From CALCMJ01 sp964475415 (GTDB lineage: Bacteria > Bacteroidota > Bacteroidia > Chitinophagales > Saprospiraceae), in the NCBI GenBank assembly GCA_964475415.1, contig CAYYWZ010000017.1:1-60017 (forward strand): a stretch of 60,017 nt of DNA, in the 5' to 3' direction. The notes under the pieces are model-generated. The model had not been told where the DNA came from, ran no database searches, and saw nothing but the letters and a program-made list of their open reading frames with translations. Below are positions 53,660 through 60,017 of this stretch, piece by piece. Positions within the stretch are counted from its first letter, which is position 1. Each line of letters begins with the position of its first letter. A program made the translations under genes and the position numbers.

Positions 53660-54355
53660 CTAGTGTTCTGCACTTTGGGAGTGTAGATCCTGTATCACCT
53701 TACCTCCTTTCAATTTTAGAATTCTTCCTGTTTTTTCAGCAAGACTTATATCATGTGTAACGATAACAAGCGTCGTTCCTTTCTCCTTATTGAGATCGAA
53801 CATCAGCTCTTCTATATTCTGCCCTGTTACATCGTCTAGATTACCAGTAGGTTCATCTGCAAATAATATTTTAGGTTCGTTGCTGAACGCTCTAGCGAGC
53901 GAAACTCTCTGTTGCTCACCACCAGACAACTGACTAGGATAATGATCTGCTCTTGTGCCTAGTCCTACTCGTTCCATCAGATCTATTGCAACCTTATAAG
54001 CTCCCTTCATACCCTTAAGTTCCATAGGGATCATTACGTTTTCTACGGCTGTGAGTGTAGGAATTAACTGAAAATTCTGAAATATAAATCCTACAAACTG
54101 ATTTCTGACGGCAGCTCGCTCATCTTCAGACATATTATTCAGTAGCTTGTCATAGATATGAACACTGCCTGCTGAAGGTCGATCTAGGCCCGCACATAAA
54201 CCTAACAAGGTAGTTTTTCCACTACCTGAAGGGCCTACAATAGATAAGCTTTCCCCTTCTTGTAAGGAAAAATGTATATTATCGAGGACTGTTAGTTTTC
54301 TTTCTCCACTTTTATATACTTTTGATAAATTTTCTACCTTAAGTATTTCGCTCAT
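53660..54355 (-). CDS. ABC transporter ATP-binding protein (YbbA/LolD-like)
   Basis: A 231-residue nucleotide-binding subunit with Walker A GPSGSGKTTLLG, Q-loop FIFQNFQLIPTLT, ABC signature LSGGEQQRVSLARA, Walker B ILFADEPTGNLD and H-loop VIVTHD. It belongs to the MacB/LolD/YbbA group, which drives FtsX-type permeases by mechanotransmission. It precedes the permease by three bases and is divergent from the esterase gene at 54474. Confidence 0.95.
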   Translation of the reverse strand: MSEILKVENLSKVYKSGERKLTVLDNIHFSLQEGESLSIVGPSGSGKTTLLGLCAGLDRPSAGSVHIYDKLLNNMSEDERAAVRNQFVGFIFQNFQLIPTLTAVENVMIPMELKGMKGAYKVAIDLMERVGLGTRADHYPSQLSGGEQQRVSLARAFSNEPKILFADEPTGNLDDVTGQNIEELMFDLNKEKGTTLVIVTHDISLAEKTGRILKLKGGKVIQDLHSQSAEH

Positions 54356-54473
54356 ATAGCTAATTATTTCTTTTCTAATTTGTATGTAAATAAAAGAAGC
54401 TTTACAGAATAAACTACTTAATTGTATAATTTATTTGACTAATATTTTACCGAATTAACGATCCAATATAGAT

Positions 54474-55166
54474 ATGAAATATACTTTACTAATTCTACTT
54501 ATAGGCTGTATAGCAGTCTTTGCATGTAAGAATAAACAAAAAACAAGTCAACAAGTTGTACCTCAGGATACTCCAGAAAAAGTAAAAGCTGACAATACTA
54601 AAGATAGAGGTGATCGATACATCCTTTTTTATGGAAATAGTCTTACAGCAGGATATGGTGTAGAAGAGGAAGAATCCTACCCTTACCTCATACAAGAACG
54701 ACTGGATTCTATGGATCTAAAATATACAGTAATTAATGCTGGTCTAAGCGGAGAAACAACTGCTGGAGGTCTCAGTAGAATAGATTGGGTGCTAAGACAA
54801 AAGATAGATATATTTCTATTAGAGCTTGGTGGTAATGACTTACTAAGAGGTCTCGAGGTGAAATCTACCGAAGAAAACCTGAGAGGTATACTGCAAAAAG
54901 TAAGAGATAAATATCCAGATATTCCTATCATACTAGCGGGGATGCAAGCTCCTCCTAATATGGGTAATGACTATACCGAAGCGTTTGCAGCTATCTATCC
55001 TACCCTGGCCAAGGAATTCAATATCGGACTTATACCTTTCTTCTTAGAAAATGTAGGTGGAAGACCCCAATACAACCAAAAAGATGGTATCCATCCTAAT
55101 CCTGCAGGACAGAAAATAGTCGTAGAAAACGTATGGCAGATTCTAAAAAATTACCTGGATAACTAA
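54474..55166 (+). CDS. Arylesterase / acyl-CoA thioesterase I-like SGNH hydrolase, lipoprotein
   Basis: A 230-residue TesA-like enzyme. The signal MKYTLLILLIGCIAVFAC has a lipobox, so it is membrane-anchored, unlike periplasmic E. coli TesA. SGNH blocks: YGNSLTAGYGV (nucleophile Ser in GNSL, usually GDSL), LSGETTAGG (Gly block), LLELGGNDLLRG (Asn) and DGIHPNPAG (Asp and His). It hydrolyses acyl esters or thioesters. It is divergent from the ybbA-like gene. Its stop overlaps the convergent DUF547 gene by four bases. Confidence 0.92.
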   Translation: MKYTLLILLIGCIAVFACKNKQKTSQQVVPQDTPEKVKADNTKDRGDRYILFYGNSLTAGYGVEEEESYPYLIQERLDSMDLKYTVINAGLSGETTAGGLSRIDWVLRQKIDIFLLELGGNDLLRGLEVKSTEENLRGILQKVRDKYPDIPIILAGMQAPPNMGNDYTEAFAAIYPTLAKEFNIGLIPFFLENVGGRPQYNQKDGIHPNPAGQKIVVENVWQILKNYLDN

Positions 55167-55936
55167 TCAGAAGGAATAGTTCTGAAATTTCCTAAGTCTA
55201 GAGTCCAGTCATAAGGGAGGGTTTTAAGGGTTTCTATATTAGCTGCAACCTCATGCTTGTATAATATTTCTCTAATACCACTAGATCCATCAAAATCACC
55301 TCTGAACCATGAGAACAGAGCGGTAACTAAGTAGGTTCTTTCTGCCTCATTGTAAATCGTTGTATCTTCTAAATATTTCTGGCTCATAAAATCTAGCTCG
55401 TAATCCAAATTATCAACATGATAAACTGCTATCGGTGGACAACTTTTAGCACCGCAATTCAGCGCAAAATGAATTCTATAATCACGCTCCTCTACTCTTA
55501 GTCTCCTCTCATGTTTTGGCGGAAAAGGATTCGTTACATATCCAAGAAATAAACCCATCTGAGACCTCCTCAAGATACCATGTTCTATCTCTGCAAAACT
55601 ATACGTTCTTCCAGCTATTTCTATTTGCGGCTTTTTGAAAAAGCTTTTTCTATCATCATAAGCATCAGGAAAATCTCTGAGTATAATCTGAATATAGGCA
55701 TTGTAGATATTGATCCAGAAAGCATATTTCTGATCGTCTGTTTGTATTTGTTTGTAAATATCATCTTGCGTACTAGCTGCCAGTGCATCTACTAGATCTG
55801 AAACAGATTCTTTATTCTCTAATCGATTGATCAGCTCTACAGAAATCTCTAAATAGTTAATAGGATCAACTGATACTTCTTGTGAAAAGGGAAAAAGTGC
55901 GAAAAAAATAAAAAATAAATATCCAAACATCATCAA
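55163..55936 (-). CDS. DUF547 exported protein
   Basis: A 257-residue exported protein with a short signal (MMMFGYLFFIFFALFPFS). The DUF547 core is clear: DDQKYAFWINIYNAYIQIIL near residue 65, FAEIEHGILRR, then FALNCGAKSCPPIAVYHVDN near residue 155 with two Cys, and an acidic Phe/Trp-rich end (ALFSWFRGDF). DUF547 proteins are often called Ser/Thr kinase-like or glutaredoxin-associated, but the function is unproven. The 3' end overlaps the esterase gene on the other strand. Confidence 0.9.
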   Translation of the reverse strand: MMMFGYLFFIFFALFPFSQEVSVDPINYLEISVELINRLENKESVSDLVDALAASTQDDIYKQIQTDDQKYAFWINIYNAYIQIILRDFPDAYDDRKSFFKKPQIEIAGRTYSFAEIEHGILRRSQMGLFLGYVTNPFPPKHERRLRVEERDYRIHFALNCGAKSCPPIAVYHVDNLDYELDFMSQKYLEDTTIYNEAERTYLVTALFSWFRGDFDGSSGIREILYKHEVAANIETLKTLPYDWTLDLGNFRTIPSD

Positions 55937-56000
55937 TAATGTAGCATGAAAATAAAAAAAACTGTATACTTTAGCTTGTGATTAGAAAGAGAAGGTATAC

Positions 56001-56696
56001 ATGTCAAATTCGGTTATCAATATAGTAATTCCAACACTAAACGAAGAGGATAACTTAAAGTTCTTACTACCTTATCTAATAAACGAATGTCAAGTATCTA
56101 GCGGACAAATCTTTGTATCAGATAGTCCATTTACAAAAGACAAAACAAAAGTAATAGCAGAATCATACTGTGTAAATTATATCCTAACAAATGCATCTTG
56201 TAGAGCACATCAGATGAACAAAGCAGCCTTCGAAACCAATTCAGAAGTACTTGCTTTTTTACATGCAGATGTTATTCCACCTACAAATTTCACATCCCTT
56301 ATAAAGAAAAGCGTTCTAGAAGGAAATATGTTTGGTTTTTTTGCCTATAAATTTAATACCCGGCATCCGCTACTTAAGATTAACGCTTACTTTACAAAGT
56401 ATGATGGCATATTTGTTGGAGGTGGAGACCAGTTACATTTTATTAAAAGAGAAACTTTTGTCAAACTAGGAGGGTTCAATCCTAAATTTAAAATCATGGA
56501 AGATTTTGAATTGGTGGACAGAATTAAAAATAATAATATCAAGTATAATTTACTCCCACAAAAAGTTATTGTATCTGACAGGAAGTATAAAAACCGATCT
56601 TACCTCTGGGTCAATTTAGTACAGCTTTATATTTTTATAAAGTACAAGATCGGAACTCCACCTGCTCAACTAGCAAAAATCTATTCCAAATTATAA
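56001..56696 (+). CDS. Glycosyltransferase family 2
   Basis: A 231-residue GT-A enzyme of family 2: INIVIPTLNEEDNLKFLLPY at the N-terminus, VLAFLHADVIPP as the DxD-like site near residue 95, GGGDQLHFIKRETFVKLGGF and then MEDFELVDRIK as the acceptor/base region near residue 165-175. It is short and has no transmembrane export domain; it resembles the TIGR04283-type transferases. The donor and acceptor are unknown. A weak A/T-rich hairpin (AAAAGTC...GACTTTT) follows the stop. Confidence 0.9.
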   Translation: MSNSVINIVIPTLNEEDNLKFLLPYLINECQVSSGQIFVSDSPFTKDKTKVIAESYCVNYILTNASCRAHQMNKAAFETNSEVLAFLHADVIPPTNFTSLIKKSVLEGNMFGFFAYKFNTRHPLLKINAYFTKYDGIFVGGGDQLHFIKRETFVKLGGFNPKFKIMEDFELVDRIKNNNIKYNLLPQKVIVSDRKYKNRSYLWVNLVQLYIFIKYKIGTPPAQLAKIYSKL

Positions 56697-56772
56697 AAAA
56701 AGTCCTCACCTGAGTAAGTAAAGACTTTTGTGCTAGTGAAAAGTAGTTTGCTATATACTATTGGCTATCAGC

Positions 56773-57585
56773 CTATCTAATATCCATTGCATTAAAAGCT
56801 AACTGAACTCCAAACGATGCATTAAGGTTATTTTGTCGGAAATCTATATTAGTAAGGTTAGTACTATTAGCTAGAGAAAACTGAAATTTGACATTCTTGT
56901 GCCCAGCTCGTACAATTATTGCTGGTTCTAATAACAGATGAGCATCATTATCTAGTAAGTACTCCGCTTGACTTACATTCTGAAATTCAAGGGATCCGTT
57001 TATTGAGGAATACTTTAATCTAGAAAGACTCAATAAGCCTCCCATCTCGAAGGATCTTTTTTTATATAATAATCCAGTATGAGCTCCCAACTTAGAAATC
57101 GAAGCATTTAGATTTCTACCCGCATTACTTTCTATATCTACATTTCCAATACCTAGGTTGGCATAAGTTTCCCAGATAATATTACCTTCTAGTTTTTCAT
57201 AAAACCCTATTCCTATATTGTGAAATAATCCATTCCCAGAATAACGCTCATTTAATCTACTGTCTTCTCTTTCGGAACCATAGAAATAGGTCATATTATA
57301 ATGCACTCCGATATGATCAAAAGGAGAATAAGCAATAGAAAAATCTGCTCCTTCTAGACTTGTATTACTTCCTGAGGGAGCAGGAACATTAGGCTCTCTA
57401 TTTAAAAATTCTACTGTAGTTAGTTTATCAGCATAACCCGCTCCCGCTGTAATACTTAAATCACCTTTCTTTTCAAAACCAGAAAGTACTGGAGCTGTAG
57501 GACTATAATATACAGGCGAACAAGCTGCAAAAAGCAATGTACACGTGACAACAGAAATTTTAAAAATATATCTGATTACTACCAT
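56773..57585 (-). CDS. Lipoprotein with beta-barrel-like body, paralogue of the next gene
   Basis: A 270-residue lipoprotein: signal ending TLLFAACSPVYYSPTAP (lipobox FAAC), then GFEKKGDLSITAGAGYADKL and repeated amphipathic strands (FDHIGVHYNMTYFYGS, LFHNIGIGFYEKLEGNIIWE). It ends in ASFGVQLAFNAMDIR. It is clearly homologous over its whole length to the product of 57625-58440 and lies 39 bases downstream of it, so the two arose by tandem duplication. The strand pattern suggests an OmpA/OmpW-like small barrel, but a lipid anchor on a barrel is unusual. Function unknown. Confidence 0.82.
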   Translation of the reverse strand: MVVIRYIFKISVVTCTLLFAACSPVYYSPTAPVLSGFEKKGDLSITAGAGYADKLTTVEFLNREPNVPAPSGSNTSLEGADFSIAYSPFDHIGVHYNMTYFYGSEREDSRLNERYSGNGLFHNIGIGFYEKLEGNIIWETYANLGIGNVDIESNAGRNLNASISKLGAHTGLLYKKRSFEMGGLLSLSRLKYSSINGSLEFQNVSQAEYLLDNDAHLLLEPAIIVRAGHKNVKFQFSLANSTNLTNIDFRQNNLNASFGVQLAFNAMDIR

Positions 57586-57624
57586 TAAATATTTTTGTGA
57601 TTTATAAAAATTATCTTTGCTCTA

Positions 57625-58440
57625 TTAATCTAATTCCTCATTTATAAAATTAAATGCCAGCTGAGCACCAAAAGAAAAATGGAAATTATTTTGTCTATAA
57701 CCCCTGTTAAACAAGTTTTCACTTGCGGTCATCATTAGTTGAAATTTTACAGGCTTATAACCTACTCTCATAACCATGCTTGGTTCTAATAGAATATGGC
57801 TTCTATTGTTTTGGAGATATGCTGACTGACTATTTTCTTCATATAGAAAATCTCCTTTGATACCTGTATATCTAAGATGGGCTAAGCTAAGCGTGCCCCC
57901 AAATTCTACAATAGAATTTCTCCATAACAAGCCTGACTGAATACCCGTCTTGAAAAGATTAGAGCTTAGTGTTCCATCCTCCTGTGCGCTTATGTTTAGC
58001 TTTCCTAAGCCTAATGTGGCGTAAGATTCCCATATAACTGAAGGAGCTAGTACCTTATAATATCCTACACCAAAATTATGCAAAGTATAATTACCAGAAT
58101 AAGTGCTTCCTTCTTCAGAAAATGCAGATAGATTATAGGTCAAGCCTAATCTATCTATAGGAGAATAAGCTAATGAGAAATCTAAGCCACCTACTGAAGT
58201 GTTACTGCTGTTGCTAGATCTACTTCTGTTCTGACTAGACTGCGTATTCTGAATAGGATTACTATGTTCACCGTTTTCTGAAACACTAATACCACCAGAA
58301 ACTCTTATGTCCCCTTTTTTCTCTAAGCCAGAAATCGTAGGTGCAGTAGGTCCATAATAGACAGGTGAGCATGACGTCATTAGTAATATGGCTCCAAAAA
58401 TGATTACTAAATAAGCTTTAATAAAAAATACATGTTTCAT
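57625..58440 (-). CDS. Lipoprotein with beta-barrel-like body, first of a tandem pair
   Basis: A 271-residue lipoprotein: signal ending ILLMTSCSPVYYGPTAP (lipobox MTSC), GLEKKGDIRVSGGISVSE, a Ser/Asn/Arg-rich insert (SSQNRSRSSNSSNTS), then strands such as FSLAYSPIDRLGLTYNLSAF and NFGVGYYKVLAPSVIWESY. It ends FSFGAQLAFNFINEELD. It shares CSPVYY.PTAP..SG.EKKGD and the strand pattern with its neighbour. The promoter region (58441-58626) is shared with the divergent HTH regulator and holds a perfect palindrome, so regulation by that protein is likely. Function unknown. Confidence 0.82.
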   Translation of the reverse strand: MKHVFFIKAYLVIIFGAILLMTSCSPVYYGPTAPTISGLEKKGDIRVSGGISVSENGEHSNPIQNTQSSQNRSRSSNSSNTSVGGLDFSLAYSPIDRLGLTYNLSAFSEEGSTYSGNYTLHNFGVGYYKVLAPSVIWESYATLGLGKLNISAQEDGTLSSNLFKTGIQSGLLWRNSIVEFGGTLSLAHLRYTGIKGDFLYEENSQSAYLQNNRSHILLEPSMVMRVGYKPVKFQLMMTASENLFNRGYRQNNFHFSFGAQLAFNFINEELD

Positions 58441-58573
58441 TTTACTAAATTTTATTCGTTAATAAATACATATGCAATCTAAGACAGTTATATCTATGAA
58501 AATGGACTAATCGGTAAACTAGCTAGATATGTTTCTATTATTATGTAAAATACTAGGTACTTCGATAGTATTT

Positions 58574-58590
58574 GTTTACATTATGTAAAC
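58574..58590. promoter_or_regulatory. Perfect palindrome GTTTACA-TTA-TGTAAAC, likely operator
   Basis: A seven-base inverted repeat with a three-base spacer, centred in the 186-base divergent region between the lipoprotein pair and the HTH regulator. Related half-sites (TTATGTAAA at about 58541, TATTGTAAAT at about 58611) lie nearby. Control by the adjacent regulator is inferred. Confidence 0.6.
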
Positions 58591-58626
58591 TTTGATGAAT
58601 TTATTTGACATATTGTAAATCTCAAG

Positions 58627-59643
58627 ATGAACAACCAAATAGAATTACAGCAGAAATTTTTCAAAATTCTTGCCCAACGAAAGTCACACGGCAATAATAT
58701 ATTATTCGAAGTGATGGAAGTCCTAAAGATTAAAAAGGGGGCGGCCTATAAGCGGATGAATGGAGAAACTGCAATGACGCTAGAAGAAGTTCTAAAACTA
58801 GCGGATCATTTTAATGTATCGTTAGATTCTATATTTAGAAGTGATAAATACATTTCTTTCTTGCATCCCTTTCTATATGGCTCAACAGGAAGTATCGATA
58901 ATTTCTTTCATCAGTTCAAAACATTTATTGAGCCGCTGAAAGAAAATGATAAGTCAGAGCAAAAGGAGCTTTCTTATCTAGCCAACGAACTTCCGATTTT
59001 CTATTACTTTAACCATACCTATATTTTTAATTTCTTGATGTCGGTATGGAACCATCTCCACTGGGAAGATGTACAACTGAAGATAACCAAGCAACCCTTA
59101 TATGAAAAACAAGCTGAAGATTTCAGGGTAGAAACACTAAATAATTATTACGGACATAAGGTTACAGAAATCTGGAATAGTAATATGCTCAATAATCTTT
59201 ATCAACAAATTATTTTCTCCATTACGATCAGGGCCTTTGAAGATGGATATTATGTCGATAGGCTTATAGATGATATCGATCACCTTATCGCCCATCTAAG
59301 AGAGGTCTGTCTCTCTGGTGTAAAATCTATAAAAGGTGCACGAGTAGAAGGTTCCGAACTGAAGATATATCTTAATGATTTTGGTAACTACCTGAACATT
59401 GTTCAGTATGAATCCGTTTACATCAAATCCACTTTTATAGGTTATGACTATCCACAGTTTATGCTGAGTCATAATCGTATGTTCTATGAATTCTCACAAG
59501 ACTGGATTAATAAAATCAAGAAACGATCTGTACTCATAAGCTCTGAGGGTTATCAGTATAGAGAGTTATTTTTTATCAAAATAGAAAATGACTTTAAATA
59601 CTTTAAGGATAGAGTAGAGAAATTGATGGGAATTTATTATTAA
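58627..59643 (+). CDS. HTH transcriptional regulator with uncharacterised C-terminal domain
   Basis: A 338-residue protein. Residues 1-75 form an HTH domain resembling the Xre/Cro type: NNILFEVMEVLKIKKGAAYK, then RMNGETAMTLEEVLKLADHF and NVSLDSIFR. The remaining 260 or so residues are a mostly helical domain rich in Phe, Tyr and His (ELPIFYYFNHTYIFNFLMSV) that I cannot name; regulators of this layout recur in Bacteroidota. It is divergent from the paralogous lipoprotein genes, with a perfect palindrome between them, so it probably controls them and itself. Confidence 0.8.
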   Translation: MNNQIELQQKFFKILAQRKSHGNNILFEVMEVLKIKKGAAYKRMNGETAMTLEEVLKLADHFNVSLDSIFRSDKYISFLHPFLYGSTGSIDNFFHQFKTFIEPLKENDKSEQKELSYLANELPIFYYFNHTYIFNFLMSVWNHLHWEDVQLKITKQPLYEKQAEDFRVETLNNYYGHKVTEIWNSNMLNNLYQQIIFSITIRAFEDGYYVDRLIDDIDHLIAHLREVCLSGVKSIKGARVEGSELKIYLNDFGNYLNIVQYESVYIKSTFIGYDYPQFMLSHNRMFYEFSQDWINKIKKRSVLISSEGYQYRELFFIKIENDFKYFKDRVEKLMGIYY

Positions 59644-59708
59644 TAAATTTTATTTTTATAGACGCTATTAAGTACATTATCGTTATTATATTCATATCAA
59701 AAATATGA

Positions 59709-59732
59709 GTTTGTAGTCAGGGGACTACAAAC
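59709..59732. repeat. Dispersed palindrome GTTTGTAGTC-AGGG-GACTACAAAC
   Basis: Second copy of the element at 36193-36216, with the same stem core and loop AGGR. Each stem is perfectly paired even though the outer base differs (G-C here, A-T there), a compensated change that suggests selection on the fold or a family of related elements. Confidence 0.7.
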
Positions 59733-59739
59733 AGCATAA

Positions 59740-59850
59740 GGCAACAATTGGGTATCAGCCTGAAGGACTGACATATCCCAACCCAATGTGCAACATTGGG
59801 TAAATTAATCGGAAGTAAAGTAGCCTGAAGGGCTATCATGTTTATACACT
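59740..59850. repeat. Dispersed intergenic repeat around ACCCAATG...CATTGGGT
   Basis: Holds AGCCTGAAGGACTGACATAT, the palindromic pair ACCCAATG-TGCAA-CATTGGGT (about 59780-59801), and a second AGCCTGAAGGGCTATCATG. Repeats of this style, with GCCTGAAGGRCT around a CAACCCA/TGGGT hairpin, are familiar from intergenic DNA of Bacteroidota and other phyla. No gene is seen from 59644 to the end of the window. Confidence 0.5.
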
Positions 59851-60017
59851 AGAGGACAAATTCCATTATTTTGCATTACCTAGAAAGTAGTTTCATTCAA
59901 TATCTTAAATTCATTTAAAGTAATGTTTTAAAACAGAAACGGTATTACTAACTTAAATATATACACACATATACTTTGAAAGTAAGCAAATTACTGTTAT
60001 AAATTCTACTGTAGATA

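Noticed and set aside
51119..55166. The ABC transporter and esterase locus as something novel
   Set aside because: It matches the well-known ybbA-ybbP/tesA arrangement; only the lipid anchor on the esterase is slightly unusual.
1..60017. CRISPR arrays, tRNA or rRNA genes, prophage
   Set aside because: None seen on either strand by eye; short repeats found are dispersed or palindromic rather than regularly spaced.

Overview
The window looks like part of a Bacteroidota chromosome, most likely from a Saprospiria-like lineage and probably a draft or metagenome assembly. Evidence: AT-rich DNA, several Por/T9SS C-terminal sorting domains, many lipoprotein and OM-barrel genes, a TTG-N20-TAnnTTTG promoter, a complete moxR-DUF58-bat operon, and dispersed intergenic repeats of the kind common in this phylum. 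I see no rRNA, tRNA, CRISPR array, integrase, transposase or phage structural genes.

Layout. 0.1-2.0 kb: a T9SS cargo and the stranded C-terminal end of another. 2.2-4.7 kb: ribosomal protein S1 with an added helix-hairpin-helix tail. 4.7-7.9 kb: a repeat-rich accessory stretch with a beta-propeller lipoprotein, a HigB/HigA-type toxin-antitoxin pair whose toxin has an amber codon, and a degraded neighbour gene. 8.0-12.5 kb: an ECF sigma factor and putative membrane anti-sigma protein, divergent from a TPR-CHAT (caspase-like) protein. 12.5-28.3 kb: a co-oriented run of exported proteins closed by a strong terminator. It holds a small T9SS protein, a collagen-like fibre with an S74-type chaperone end, a HEAGH metallopeptidase, an outer-membrane barrel, a 2801-residue protein with a TANFOR-like N-terminus, and an Fn3 protein. 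28.3-31.3 kb: a lipoprotein, an unassigned structured RNA candidate, an acyl-CoA synthetase and a Dabb-fold lipoprotein. 31.3-36.2 kb: a MITE-like element, radA, an orphan LytS-type kinase and an FMN reductase. 37.2-45.2 kb: the bat (aerotolerance-type) operon. 45.3-60 kb: asnS, a di-haem peroxidase with T9SS tail, a TMEM220-like protein, a bestrophin, a histidine phosphatase, the ybbA-ybbP/tesA-type locus, DUF547, GT2, two tandem paralogous lipoproteins and an HTH regulator beside a perfect palindrome.

How it fits together. The most intriguing part is 8.0-28.2 kb. A cytoplasmic sigma factor and membrane partner sit back to back with a membrane-anchored CHAT protease-like protein, followed directly by what looks like a cell-surface assembly. 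The functional link between these parts is inferred from order, strand and spacing only.

Assembly caution. There are three runs of exactly 100 N. Two are flanked by identical 55-base copies of the same sequence. Removing the Ns and one copy restores a single open frame in each case (Fn3 protein 25947-28183; peroxidase 47298-48877). These two genes are intact and only look broken. The third gap lies in a short tandem repeat.
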